Source: Neofusicoccum parvum | Lineage: Eukaryota > Ascomycota > Dothideomycetes > Botryosphaeriales > Botryosphaeriaceae | Direction of reading: 5' to 3' | Length of the DNA stretch: 64,000 nt | Assembly (NCBI GenBank): GCA_020912385.1 | Contig: CP087209.1 | Span: 2,356,001-2,420,000 of the forward strand | Shown here: positions 10,760 to 23,681 of the stretch, piece after piece | How the letters are laid out: every line of letters starts with the position of its first letter | Position numbering within the stretch: position 1 is the stretch's first letter | The notes under the pieces: model-generated | The model's input: only the letters and a program-made list of their open reading frames with translations | What the model was told of the DNA's origin: nothing | Database searches by the model: none | Made by a program: the position numbers and the translations under genes

Positions 10760-11289
10760 ACTCGTTGCCAGCTTACCGGCAAGCTTTCGCAAACGCATCA
10801 CTGTTGCCTGGGCTGTTCTCGCTGTAAACTTGACTCTTAACCTCGGGATACCAGCGCCTTCGAAGTCTCCGGCCTTGGTGGGACCACCAGATAAGCGTTA
10901 GCGGCGTTTATTCCCTTCGACCGTAGGGGTTGTAGCAGAGTGATACATACCGGCCAGTGCCCTTCTGGATATCGCCACCCTCGTCGAGAGGACTCTCGCG
11001 ATTGTCTCCTGCACCCGAAGCGGAAGAACCACACCTTACATTACCGCCAGGGAAACCGTTGCGCGCCCTTGATATTGACATCAGACCCAGCAGCTACAGT
11101 GTAGGCTAGCTTCAATGTTCCCGGCCTGCTGTTGATTGCTTGGAAACATACTACTAACGCTATAGCCCCCTTGCCATGGCCTGAGGAGATGTTAAGATCG
11201 TAGCCAGTCTTTGCGGAATAGCTGTTCAAGTCGCGCTAGGCCTAGTCGGCGAGTTTGTTCAGGTTCTGTCCCTCGTACCCCTTAGACAT
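10760..11289 (-). pseudogene. decayed copy of a small conserved fungal protein gene
   Basis: The minus strand reads MSKGYEGQNLNKLAD, then TAG, Ala, TAG, then RDLNSYSAKTG. In shifted frames SGAGDNRESPLDEGGDIQ, KGTGR and PTKAGDFEGAG follow, then PEVKSQVYSENSPGNSD and another stop (TAA at 10775-10773). I recognise this order as a small uncharacterised protein widespread in ascomycetes. Lesions are two in-frame stops (11238-11236, 11244-11242), a late stop, a one-base frameshift near ATCCCGAGG, and an intron after GGCCG whose expected AG acceptor reads TG. All three stops could come from CAG/CAA by C-to-T at CpA, the signature of repeat-induced point mutation. Family identification is from memory. 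Confidence 0.65.
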
Positions 11290-11848
11290 TGTGGCGAGTT
11301 CGGTATTGAGGCGTTTCGGTAGTTTGGGAAGGCTTTGTGGACACTGTGAAGCAAAGCTCGTAGATGGGATGTCTCGGAGAAATGCTTGGATGGATTCGCA
11401 GAAGAAAGGTATTGAAGGCTGGGGTCTAGTACTTGTCTATACCTGCACGCCGTTGTGATGTAGTAGTGACGATGTCACTAAGACGCTGTCCGTAGGAGCC
11501 CCACGGCGGGAACACAATCTCCTAGTCTGCAAGTACACGAATCGGCTTTTCTACTAGGTTATCGCTGATTCGCATTGTCCAAAGACGTCGGGTGCTTCTT
11601 GCGGCGGGGCGAAAGTAAAGACGCGGAAGGTATGGCATGGGAAAGTCGTTGAACGCGCATCATCAAAAATCATTTGCTCTCGTCTTTCGGCCCGAGGAAA
11701 CCAATCTCGCGGCCATTACGCGCCAAAATAACTTGCTTGGATTGCAAAGCAATTCGCCAAAGAAAATGAGGGAAGACAATTGGTCAGAATGACAAGCCAA
11801 CAAGGTCCCTTTTCGCTATCTCCAAAACAAATGCCCGTCTGATCGGAT
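11290..11848. other. intergenic, no gene seen
   Basis: This lies between the pseudogene start and the MAP kinase stop codon. It probably contains the kinase 3' UTR. I see no exon in it. Confidence 0.55.
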
Positions 11849-13368
<1,520 letters not shown>

Positions 13369-14307
13369 GGTGGCGGCTGGGCGGTTGACGGCGGGGTAGT
13401 GGCGGAAGCAACAACAGCGAAGGCGCTAAGGCTTGAGCGAGAGTAAGAAGCAGACGGCTCGAGATGGACGGCGAGGCTCAATTTACGTGGGCACTTGCGA
13501 GCTCGATGGACGCCGGGTGAGCGGATGGGCGCTTGCGCTTGCGCGTCGAGGCTGTCGAGGTGGGTGGTCGCGAGAGATAGGGCAGAGCAGCGAGCGAGGG
13601 CGTGGGAGCCCGGTCAACAGGCGCGGTCAGGCAGCGGTGCTTGAGGCGGAATCAGGCAAGCAGGCGGAGGCACAAAGGGTACGAGGGTGTGCGGGCGTGC
13701 AGTGCGAGGCACAAAAAGCAGTGGTGTCTTTGTCGGCGGGGAGGGCCAGGCGGGCAGGCAGGCGTCTGGCGTGGAGGGGCCAAGCGCTTTGAGGGTCTCG
13801 CACACGCGCCCGAGCACGCAGCGCAGCAGCCTGCGCCTGGCCTGTGGCCGCAGGGTTCTACAGGGCGGCTGCGCCAGCGCCAAAAAAACACTTTGGCCGC
13901 TCAGCCCTAACGCCCACGCCCACGCCCTCGCCCACGCTCACGCCCACGCTGATTCTGCCTCGCTGCCTTCTCCACGCACCGCAGCTGAGCCAGCCCAGCC
14001 TGTCAGACCCACAAGCCGCTTCGCGTATATAAGAGCCAGCGTGGCCGTCAGCCGTCAGCACCGCAAGAGCCGAGCCCGCAGTCGTGTTTGAAGCTCCGCC
14101 CCCACTCTCGCGCATCGGAACAAAAGCGTCAATACATCCGCCCATTATCCATTATTTGTCCTACTGCTCCGTTCAACCCGCCCTCCCCGTGCCGATTGGT
14201 CTTGGTATTAGCCATGCCCTGAAACCTGCCTGCAATGCGCCGCGCCAGGTGCCCACTTTGTTCCAAAACGCCGTCGCTTAACTCACAAAACGAAACGAGT
14301 GCGCCTG
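13369..14307. other. upstream region of the MAP kinase gene
   Basis: This GC-rich stretch between the kinase start and the stop codon of the next minus-strand gene should hold the kinase promoter and 5' UTR. It includes C-rich degenerate tandem CCCACGC units (about 13911-13950) and a TATATAAG at 14026-14033 on the plus strand with no gene I can attach to it. Confidence 0.5.
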
Positions 14308-16327
14308 CTATTCCTCGAACGAGAAGCGCCGCCTCGATGGGCTGGGCCCGCCACTCGACGGCCCGGCCAGTGGCGAGAGCGGGGAAAATATTCTGCCGTG
14401 CTCACCCTCTACTGCCAGCGGGGACACTGGAGTGTCGCCCGTGTGGATGACCCGCTTTACGTCCTCGGGTCTGACCGGTGATGGCCGTGGCCGATCGGGC
14501 GCAGTGGGCGTCGTCGGCGATGGCTCAGGGTCGGTGCCGTTATACTTTTGCTCCCTGATCATCATTGCCTGCTTCTCCGACAGCTGCCGCGAGTCTGCCT
14601 CTGACCGGCTGGGGAAGTCGCCCGGCATCTCGAAAATTTGCTGCTCGTTTGCCTCCACCTCTGACGGATACAGTAGAGTCGGCAAGTCGTACTTGTCGTC
14701 TTTCTCTTGTGCCTGAGCGTTGGCACTGGGTGTGGCATCAAGCTCGGCCTTTGGTATCACCAGTGTGGGTTTTCCGTTTTGGCCCCCTGCAGCCTGAGCT
14801 TCGCTCGAGCCATCGCCGGTGCTCGCTGAAGCTGATTTGTCCGGCCCAACTGTAGCCTTCAGCTTCTTGTAGCGTTTTCTCCAGTACAGCAGTCCGATCA
14901 AAGACAAAACCGCAAGGACCCCTACCACCCCACCCACTGCAATTCCTGCAATTGCGCCTGTTGACAACGAGCCACCAGACCCTGCTCCCTGCGCATTGGA
15001 CGTGCTGTTGCTGTCCTCGGGGATAATGATTGGTATGATCGTCTGACCAGCGTTGAGTGCAAACACGCACTGAGAAACTGAGAAATTCTGTCGCTCGTGG
15101 TCCACTATGATGTATGCTTCCTGGAGGAAAGTGCGCCCGAAAATATACTGCGAATCATTGAGACCACGGCGAAGAGGAAAGTACGAAGTCTGCTCTGAAA
15201 GCCCCTGGTATGGCGGTTGTGCTGTAAGGTCAAAAGCTGCGTATGGAAGTACGATGTCAATCGTCTCCCCTCCGCTGGTTGTTTGGCCTAGTGTAAACGT
15301 CACACTGGCATTTTGGGCGACCAAGTTGTCGTGTAGGGTGTCGTTGACAAGGTATAGCTCCGTGTCGTTGTCATATGTCAACCCAAAGGCCTCCTCAAAC
15401 CGTTCGCAGGCAGCGACCGGTAACCAAATCTGCGGCACCAGTGAATCGATATACATAGTGACAGGCTCAGGCAAGAGGTCAACATTTGCTTCCGTCTCAG
15501 AAGTCATGCTGATCCCCTGCAATCCCACTACCACGTCCCGTTCATTGTCCGGTGCGAAGCTGAAGGTGAGGTTATTTGGGGTGAACTTGGCCGAATCGTA
15601 GCCGCCAAGAGTGAGGCTTGCCAAAACCTTGTTGAGCCCTGTACACAAGTTAGTAGGGATTAGATGGGCAATTTCCCCGGGGATGCATACTGTACTGGTT
15701 GCCCGCGGTGTATCCATAGGAAAGGCTGGGAATGAGTTGCTGGTCTTTCAGTTTTGACATGTAGCTTGGCGATGGATTGTTGAACGTGGTGAAATTTGTT
15801 GGCTTCGGGTGCAGCCCAAATATGCCCACGAAGAAGTCCAGGTCCATCATGGCACCAACAGTGGTGTTCGAGATTGTCGGTCCACCCTCGCCCACACCAC
15901 CAAGCCCCACAGTGTCGTAGCCATAGGAAGCACCTGCATATATGCCCAACTGCCGTTCTATCCAGGTCGAGTAGTTCCCTATAAAATCCCACGTCGAAGA
16001 GGCTGAGATGTCGAAAGTCCAGCCACGCAAATTCTCGCAGGTGCTTGTGTCGGTTGTATAGGCGCATCCCTCTGGTCTGACGACCCACGTTTGCTGACTG
16101 GAGGTCGCCGGAAAGACGCGCACAAATTGCTGAGGTGTGCCGACGCGCAAGGTGAAGGAGGACCACTGCCCGTCTATACCATCCCAATTCTGATCAGGAG
16201 TGAAGACGATTGGAGCGGGAACTGTCGTCGCACGAGGTTCGAGCTCGACGGAGCTGCACTTGGAAGGGAATGTGACGAGAAAAACGAAGGAAAAGGCCAG
16301 CGCCTTCATGGCGCTGAGGAGGGTCAT
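14308..16327 (-). CDS. aspartic-protease-fold membrane protein, probably inactive
   Basis: Two exons (16327-15691, 15638-14308; branch CTAAC, acceptor TACAG) encode 655 aa. A signal peptide starts at MTLLSAMKALAFSFVFLVTF; an alternative start at 16309 (MKALAF, better context) is equally plausible. The ectodomain has pepsin-like (A1) features: TLRVGTPQQFVRVFPATSSQQTWVV, TLGGYDSAKF, and FGRTFLQEAYIIVDHE. The first catalytic DTG is replaced (FPATSS), and the second site reads YIDSLVPQIWLP, with Asp but no Gly. One transmembrane helix near 14870-14970 (GIAVGGVVGVLAVLSLIGLL) is followed by RKRYKK and a roughly 170-residue Ser/Pro-rich cytoplasmic tail. Many NxS/T sites fit a glycosylated surface protein. 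It may sense or bind rather than cleave; function is inferred. Confidence 0.88.
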
Positions 16328-17677
16328 GTCGTCGCAGGGTCGAAGATCCGCTGGAGGCTGCCAAGTAAAAACCGGGAATTTGCTGTCATCGTACAGTGTG
16401 GCTCCCTCCACCGAGCTAGAGCGGCTAGCAGTCGAGCATCGTCGTACAGGCGTACGCAGACGTCAGAACAGAAGGGATGAAAGTTGAGGTGGAAGGCGGC
16501 AGGTTGAGCGGCAGAGAGCGGCGAAATCGATAGGCTTCCTGTGGCTTGCGGTCGGCCCTTGGGTCAGGACGGCACGCGGCTGCGGGCTCGGGGGTGTTCC
16601 AATGGGGGATGCAGGTGCAGCGGGGATTGCGACGGCTGGCGGGTCGGCGGTGCTCCACGCTCATGCACGACGACGGAGGCTGACAGACACTCAACTCCAG
16701 GGAGCTGCAGGCCGTCGACGACGGGGACCCTAGGGTTCTTGTCCGGCGCACGAGTCCCGGTCGGCGGATTCCCCCATGCCTCCTCACCTCGCCCAAGCCG
16801 ACCGCAGTACCGGCCGGGTGTGGTTCTGTCTGAGGGCCAATGGCGGCGCCAGGCGAGCGCCAGCCCAGAGCTTAGCGCTCCTTCGGGGCCGGCAAGGTTG
16901 TGTCCTGCCCGGTAGGCTTTGGGCGATTAATACGACGGGTTCCCAGCAATGCAGATAGCAGCGCGCCGCCATTGGATCCCAGAAAACGAAGCAGCGAGGC
17001 GTGCAGCGCACGGCAGCCTGGCTCACCGCGCGCAGAGTGCTCGGCCAGAGCTAGGCCGGGTCGAGGCTGGCAGGCCGGCTTGGGGGACGCGGTCGGCCGG
17101 GGCGACGTTCAAGGAGTCTTGGTCCGCGGCGGTGGCTAGGCTGCGCAGCGGCGGCCTTGTGAGCTTGTTGCTCGTGAAGGAAGGCCACACGCGCACGCCA
17201 CGCGGCCGAACGAGCGCCGCCCGCTGCGCCTGGAGCGCAGGCTCTCGCCGACGTGCAGATACGAGCGAAACGTCGCCATCGTCCAGCGTGCCGGCGCGAG
17301 AGGTGCGGAGGGCAGTCGGGTGAAACACAGCGCGCTGACCCGGCAGTGTGTTCTGGCCCCAAATGATGCGCGCGGATGGACAGGGGCCTGCCAGCTGAGC
17401 CCGGCCGACGGCAGGCGCGGGCCCCCGCGCCGCCTCTCACTGGCTGCGCGCCCTGAGCGTGGTGATCCCGCCCATGATGGTCCCCATGGTTTCAGGCCTG
17501 AGCCGGCCATGTCAATCTATCTCGGCCTGCATTGTGCATCGCCCTGCAGGCATCAGCCTCCGCCGCGCTGCTCAGCTGGATGCGCTGGGCCTACTTCTCC
17601 GTCTGACCTCCGCGCTGTGGTCCCGCCGATGCTGTCGTCCTCCTCCGCCGCTCGCTGTCTGCAGGTGCGACTGCGAC
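16328..17677. promoter_or_regulatory. shared intergenic region of two divergent surface-protein genes
   Basis: 1.35 kb of GC-rich sequence separates the start codons of the minus-strand membrane protein and the plus-strand GPI-type protein. I found no convincing exon in it. Both neighbours are secreted or surface proteins, so common regulation is possible, but I see no specific motif that proves it. Confidence 0.45.
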
Positions 17678-20600
17678 ATGCTGTTCCTGCGCGCTGCCCT
17701 GGCGATCGTCGCCGTGCAGTTCTGCTGCGCGGTGGGCGCGAGCAGAAACCGAGCCAGGCACCCCAGTGCTGTTCCCAGCGGTAACTCTCCTGCGTTCCAA
17801 CTCTCCGACGCCCGACAGATCTGGCTGACCCGACCTCTCGGTAGCTCCCGTCTGGACCTTCTCCAACTCGTCTGTCATTGAAAGCTCCAGCAGCAGTCTG
17901 TCGTTGCCATCGCCAGCGTCAACACCATCCCCAGTGGTCGACATTCAGACAGCGCCTGCCACCCCAGCCACCTCCTCGGTCGGGCTAGTCAGCACGCAGG
18001 TGACCACCAATTCCACCGTGAATACACCAGTCAACGCGCCTGTGAATACGCCCATCGACACGCCAGTGAATACTCCAGTCAACGTGCCACTCAGCACGCC
18101 AATCGCCCTCCCGGCAAACCAATCAAGCCCAGCAGAGGCCAATTCTGATCAGACATACCCCACGCTCACTGCCGTCACCCTTTCAACGCCTTTCTATGGC
18201 ACTGGCACCGGAAATTTACCTGTGGGAACTGGCACTGCGCCCCGGCCAACCTTCGTGAAGCCGAACAATGGCTCCAGCAATGGCACCTGTGGCTGCACTG
18301 TCAATGTCCGCGGCGCAGAAATCGGGTATTGGTATTCTCTGGACCATTACTGGCAGACGGGCACTTTCTTCGAGGTGACCTCCGGAACACAAAAGAGCTG
18401 GTCATACATGCCGGCCACTACAACATTCGATCTCGTTGAAACCATCCAGCCAGAACTCGTGTCCTATGACCAGACTTGGGCATGGGACCCCGAACTCAAC
18501 ACATCGACCCTCGACTTCATCGCGATCACGCTGCCCATGCCAGCTGCAGCTTCCACCACTATCACGTCTTTGAACGAAATCCTCCCCATACCGACAACAC
18601 CGCTGACACAGCAAAATATCCTTGACGATCTGTATACTGAGCCTCCTCCTGCTAGCGTCGTCTTTGCCGGACCGTCAAGCACCGTCTTTGTTGCTCCATC
18701 CGGGACTCCATACGTTGCTTATTCAAGCTACGAGGTCGAAAAGTCCGAGCCGGTCACAGATGCCAATGGCAAGGTGTGGTGCAGATCATCCATCACAACG
18801 TACAACCTCTCAGCACCCTTCGCTTTTGAGTATGATGGGGATAAGCTCGGTAGCTCTGCTGAAGCCACCGGGCCCATCCCGCGAGACTTCGTTCAGGGCA
18901 TTCCTCAATCAACTTGCGTGGCTGGAACATACCAAGGTCCTGTCACGATAATCTACATTGTTCACGTCATTTACGGCTCGCCACAAACCCCTTTTATTGG
19001 TCATGTCGAGTCCTCTGTCGACCAACTTGAACTCCCTACCGTCATTGACAACAAGCCTACCTCAACAACCCGACCTAAAGCGCATGTCGAAACGTCTGCG
19101 GAAGACAAGCCCCCTGTCGTCATCTCCACAAGTCGTCAAGGTATTTTGAAATTTAATACTAAACTTTTCGATAATCTCCTTGCACACATAGAGTCCGCTC
19201 TATCAGAATTAGATCTACCTACTGTTGTTTTTGCAAATACTGAAGCCACTGTCACAGCAGCAGATAGTAAGACCACTGCACCCGCTCCAGGCGGAGGCGG
19301 AGGCGACAATGCGAACACGGCGGTTCCAACCCAAACGAACCAAAATTCCGGCGGTGGCGGGGTTCCTGGTCTCGGTGCTGTAATATCTGCCGTTGCATCT
19401 CAAGCTGCAGCAGATCAATCTTCCGGCGGCAATTCGCAAAACGGCGGATCTGGATCTTCCAACAATGGAGGCTCTAGCCCCCAGAACGGCGGTTCTGGCT
19501 CAGGTTCTGGCTCAGGTTCTGGCTCAGGTTCTGGCTCTTCAAACGCAGGCTCCGGTTCCGGCTCTGGATCTGGATCTGGATCTGGATCTGACAATGACTC
19601 TGGGCCAAATCCAGATAACGGCTCAGGAACAGGGTCAGGGACTGGCTCGGGATCAGGCTCGGGATCAGGCTCTCAAAATGGGGGCTCTGGATCAGGCTCT
19701 TCTAACGGAGGCTCTGGGTCTCAGAATGGAGGCTCCGGAAACTCGCCGCCCGTTATTGTTGCAGGATCTCAGACTGCCACGATAGACTCTTCTTCTGGGT
19801 TCATCATTGGCGGACAGACGTTATCTCCCGGAGGTCAGGCTATCACTGTGGATGGAACCGTTCTATCCTTGTCTCCTTCGGCCACTGCTGTCGTCATCAA
19901 TGGACAGTCGTCGAGTCTCCCAGGAAGTCAATCTGGAGGACAGCAGGGACCGGCTGAACTAGGAAAGCCCCCGATCATCACCGTTGGTTCTGTCGCCTAC
20001 ACTGCCAATGCCGCTACACAGTATTATCTTGCACCAGGCCAGACCCTAACCGCAGGCGGCGTCGCCACTGTCGGTGGTACTGTCGTAAGCCTCGGACCAT
20101 CGGCGAGTTACGTCGTCGTCGATGGCTTGACGCAAACATTCCCATCAGCGATGATCACTCCAGCACCAAACCCTGCACTGGCTGGTGCCGGTGCTGCAGC
20201 TGGTTTTGTTATCGGCGGCCAAACACTTCGGCCTGGTGGATCTATCGTGATCAGCGGCACAACAATCGCTTTGGACAGTGGCGCAAACAATCTCATCGTG
20301 GATGGCGTTACCAGAGCTGTTGGATCCGGGATTGGAATTGCAGGGCAACCATTGATTACCGTTGCGGGCACGGTTTATCCTGCGGTGGATGGAACCTCTT
20401 TCATCGTTGGTAATCAAGTGCTTACTCCCGGCGGTGTCATTGTCGTCGACGGCATCACTGTATCGCTCGACGCGACCGACAAAACTGTCTATGTCAATGG
20501 CGTCCCTTCATCTCTGGATAGCTCGTACCCATTCAGCACAGCCCCTCCAGCTCTTACTATTGGCGGCAGTACAATTGTTCCTGAAGCACTTGGAGGTGGC

Positions 20601-21557
20601 GTTGGATATGTGATTGGCGGTCAAACCCTCACACCAGGCGGATCCATCACAGTGGACGGGACCGTTCTCTCCCTGGCTCCAAGGGCAACAGCGCTAGTTG
20701 CCAACGGGGTCACACAAGCTTTAAGCCCCAATGTTGTAACAAACCTCGGAAACATCGTCGTCGGTGGGACAACCCTTTCTGGTCTTCTTGGAGCAGGAAG
20801 CACGTACGTGATCGACGGCCAAACTCTCACCATCGGCGGAACTATTACGGTTGATGGTACTACAATTTCTTTCCCCTCTGCCACTGCCATTGTGGTCAAC
20901 GGTATCACTCAAACTCTCATTGGCCCTTCTATAGCAACCAATGCGCCCGATCTGACCATCGGAGGCACCACATACACTGACCTCCCTGGTCCTGGAACAA
21001 CCTACGTTATTGCAGGTCAAACCCTTACTCCGGGTGGCGTCATCGTCGTTGATGGAACCACCATCTCGTTGAGCCCATCCGCCACCGCACTGGTGGTCAA
21101 TGGGGTCACAGAAACTCTCTTCCCCGCAACCGCCGTGCCCGGTGCTTCTCGCTTCCCCGTCCTGACGATTGACGGGCAAAAATACACCGCACTTCCCAAC
21201 TCCGGTAGCGCCGGTGGCACATATGTCATCGACGGTCAAACGCTGACGCCAGGCGGCTCCATCGTCGTCGATGGCACCACCATCTCTCTCAGCCCGTCCG
21301 CAACAGTTCTGGTCGTCAACGGACATACACGGACTTTGGTATCAGCAAGCACGACGGACGCAGCACTGGCGGCAGCATCCAGAACGAGAGGCAGTGGAAC
21401 AGCAACAGCTACGCGGACGGGCGCAGCGGGATCAACAGGCTCATCGACTGCCAGCGGCGCCGCTGCAGCAGGAGCAAGAGGGCCGACCGAGCAATCTAGT
21501 GTGCTTTATTTCTTCTTGTCTGGATTAATAGCTTTGATTGGGGGATTTGTGTTGTAA
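17678..21557 (+). CDS. GPI-type cell-wall protein with eight beta-type repeats
   Basis: Exon 1 (17678-17780) encodes the signal peptide [20 protein letters not shown] and joins in frame to 17845-21557 (acceptor GGTAG), giving 1271 aa. A 51-nt low-GC stretch (19140-19190, GTATTT...ACATAG) looks like a further intron whose removal keeps frame, giving 1254 aa. The order is Thr/Pro/Val repeats (NTPVN, DTPVN units); a roughly 350-residue region with a few Cys; a Ser-Gly linker (about 19485-19740); and eight repeats of about 55-60 residues (about 19765-21340). Each repeat is built as [12 protein letters not shown], then [12 protein letters not shown], then VVVNG. The C-terminus has a Ser/Thr/Ala/Gly stretch and ends in a hydrophobic tail ([17 protein letters not shown]) typical of GPI addition. 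It is likely an adhesin or structural wall protein; no enzyme motif is visible. Confidence 0.88.
19485..19740 (+). repeat. Ser-Gly codon repeat
   Basis: Runs of GGCTCAGGTTCT, GGATCT and GGATCAGGCTCG units encode a Gly-Ser linker with interspersed QNGGSG. The low-complexity DNA is likely length-variable between isolates. Confidence 0.8.
19765..21340 (+). repeat. eight tandem protein repeats of the wall protein
   Basis: The units start at about 19765, 19965, 20160, 20350, 20545, 20750, 20950 and 21155. The later units (5 to 8) are closest to the consensus. Units 2 to 4 have diverged, for example [10 protein letters not shown] and GNQVLTPGG at the core. Divergence at the DNA level suggests old duplications rather than recent slippage. 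Confidence 0.8.
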
Positions 21558-22105
21558 TTGGGTCTTTGTGAAAAAAGTCCTCGATTATGGGTTATGACAT
21601 CACGAACATTATATCAGCGGATTTTTGAGCGGATGAAGAAAATTTTAATTGAAGTGTAGATAATATTCTGTAGTTCTGAGAGTAGGAGGAGTAGGAGTTC
21701 AAACATTCAATATATATCTTGACAACTCTGTTAAATGATGCTGGTTTCCCACAAGTAGCGTGACAAAGTTGATTGGCATACAAGGAACGATGTAAGTGCG
21801 CACCCACTCGAAACGGCCAATGTGCTTTCTACATTGTTTATTCAACAGTGCTTACATCTTCTGTTTTTGAGCGGGCAGCAAAGCGTCTGGCGCGCCCCGC
21901 ATAAACAGAGCAAGGGGTCTTACAGATTACCCCGCAAATCTACTACTGAATCCGGTAAACGGATATCTTTGATGACGTCGAGGACTGCGGCAGTTCACAC
22001 GGAAAATGCAAAAGCATCGAAGAGAATTAAATAGACCGACATCTGCCATGGATTCTGCTTTCACACTCCACAAACAAGCACATGCTCCGAGCTAAAACCG
22101 CCGCA
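21558..22105. other. intergenic, no gene seen
   Basis: An AT-rich 3' flank of the wall-protein gene leads to the promoter of the epimerase gene. No supportable exon is present. Confidence 0.55.
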
Positions 22106-23171
22106 ATGACAACAGGAAAACGTATCGTCTTTACAGGCGGCTCAGGAAAAGCTGGTAATAGCCCCAAGCAGAGTTCTCCCATCATTCCACCCATCGTCTC
22201 CTTCTCTCAAGCCGACTGACGGCTAACCACTCCGCCTGCCAACCCAGGCCGCCACGTCATCCCCGAGCTCCTCAAACGCGGCCACCAAGTCCTCAACCTC
22301 GACCTCGTCCCGCTCAACCACCCCGGCGTCTTCGACCTCAAAACCGACCTCACCGACAGCGGCCAAGTCTTCAACGCGCTGACGACGCACTTCAACTTTG
22401 ACGGCTACGCCTCAGGCACCACGCCCCCAGGACCCCCCGACGCCGTCATCCACGTGCGTCCTCCTCTCTAACACCCCTAAAACCCCACACAACACCACCA
22501 CTAACGCCCAACCCCCGCAGTTCGCCGCCTACGCCCGCAACATGCTCGTCCCGGACAACACATGCTTCGCAGCCAACACGACAGCGACCTACAACGTGAT
22601 CGAAGCAGCGTGCAAGCTGGGGGTGCGCAAGGTGATCATCGCGTCGTCGGAGACGGTGTACGGGGTGTGCTTCGCGCAGGGCGACGCGGACTACCACTCG
22701 TTCCCGCTGGAGGAGACGTACGACTGCGACCCGATGGACAGCTACGCGCTGTCGAAGCTGTGCGGCGAGCGGGTGGGCCGCGGCTTCGCGCGGCGCTTCG
22801 GGGCCGACGTGTACGCGCTGCGCATCGGCAACGTCGTCGAGCCGCACGAGTACGCGCGCGACTTCGCCGCCCACGTCGGCCGCCCCGAGACCCGCAAGCG
22901 CAACGCCTGGAGCTACGTCGACGCCCGCGACCTGGGCCAGATCTGCGATCTCTGCGTGCGGAGGGATGGGCTGGGGTGGCAGGTGTTCAACGCGACGAAT
23001 GATACGATCACGACGACGGTGCCGACGAGGGAGTTTTTGGCCAAGGCGTGTCCAGGGGTGGAGGTGACGAGGGAGATGGGGGAGTGGGAGGCCCCGTTGA
23101 CGAATAGGAAGGCGAAGGAGGTGTTGGGGTTTAAGGAGGAGCATGACTGGAGGAAGTATTATCAACCGTAA
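22106..23171 (+). CDS. NAD-dependent epimerase/dehydratase (extended SDR)
   Basis: Three exons (22106-22154, 22248-22453, 22521-23171) encode 301 aa. An ATG eight codons upstream (22082) is in frame; I prefer 22106 for its context (GCCGCAATGA). The nucleotide-binding motif TGGSGKAGRHV is completed only by splicing. VIHFAAYARN, IIASSETVYG (catalytic Ser) and YALSKLCGE (catalytic Tyr and Lys) are the extended-SDR signatures, acting on a nucleotide sugar or similar substrate in the cytosol. Both introns have CTAAC-type branch points and CAG acceptors. Specific substrate not determinable by eye. Confidence 0.9.
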
Positions 23172-23314
23172 TAGGGAGAGGGAATAAGCGGTCCTTGACT
23201 GAGATCGCAATGGACTAGACTTATATTAAACTTCGCTATCACAGAAGATCATGAAAGAAATAGCAGTGTAAAGACAAGTACTCCAGCCGACAGAACGTGC
23301 CAAGCCAGAAAGCA

Positions 23315-23370
23315 CTTTCATGGGTATTTGAAGCATTCATCCGGACGAATGATTCAACTACCCACGAAAG
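23315..23370. repeat. inverted-repeat element, copy B (compact palindrome)
   Basis: This is a 56-bp imperfect palindrome with arms starting CTTTCATGGGTA and ending CCCACGAAAG, meeting at CATCCGGACGAATG. The arms are almost contiguous, unlike copies A and C, as if the spacer had been lost or never present. Confidence 0.75.
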
Positions 23371-23503
23371 TAGAGGTGCGTCACAAATTCGCAATTCCCT
23401 TCGAACCGACACAGTAGGAAATTACAAGAGAACAGTTGCATTAAAAAGACGTCTCATCCACGACCTCTGCTCTACCTGTATCGAAACCGGAATATTGTGG
23501 AAA

Positions 23504-23590
23504 CATAGGGAGTTGAAGCATTCATCCGGACAGGAAAGTACATAATTAAGACCGTCAAACCCATCCAGATGAATACTTCAACTCCCCATG
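23504..23590. repeat. inverted-repeat element, copy C
   Basis: The left arm CATAGGGAGTTGAAGCATTC and the complement of the right arm CATGGGGAGTTGAAGTATTC are nearly identical over about 25 bases. They enclose roughly 35 bp of AT-rich spacer. This is the best preserved spaced copy in the window. Confidence 0.78.
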
Positions 23591-23681
23591 CCCCTAATCT
23601 GTTCATAGACGTCAAAGAAACCCGCGTACCACCTTCCACAGCGCGCCAAGAAGGCGCCCCATCCAGACGTCCCCCAACTCC

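Larger units (their letters stand above)
23172..23681. other. intergenic between convergent genes, with repeat elements
   Basis: The 3' ends of the epimerase and the CoA ligase face each other here. The stretch holds two members of the inverted-repeat family (23315-23370 and 23504-23590) and no gene. Confidence 0.65.

Noticed and set aside
14026..14033. TATATAAG on the plus strand as a promoter
   Set aside because: No plus-strand gene follows within a reasonable distance; the next gene to the right is transcribed leftward and ends here.
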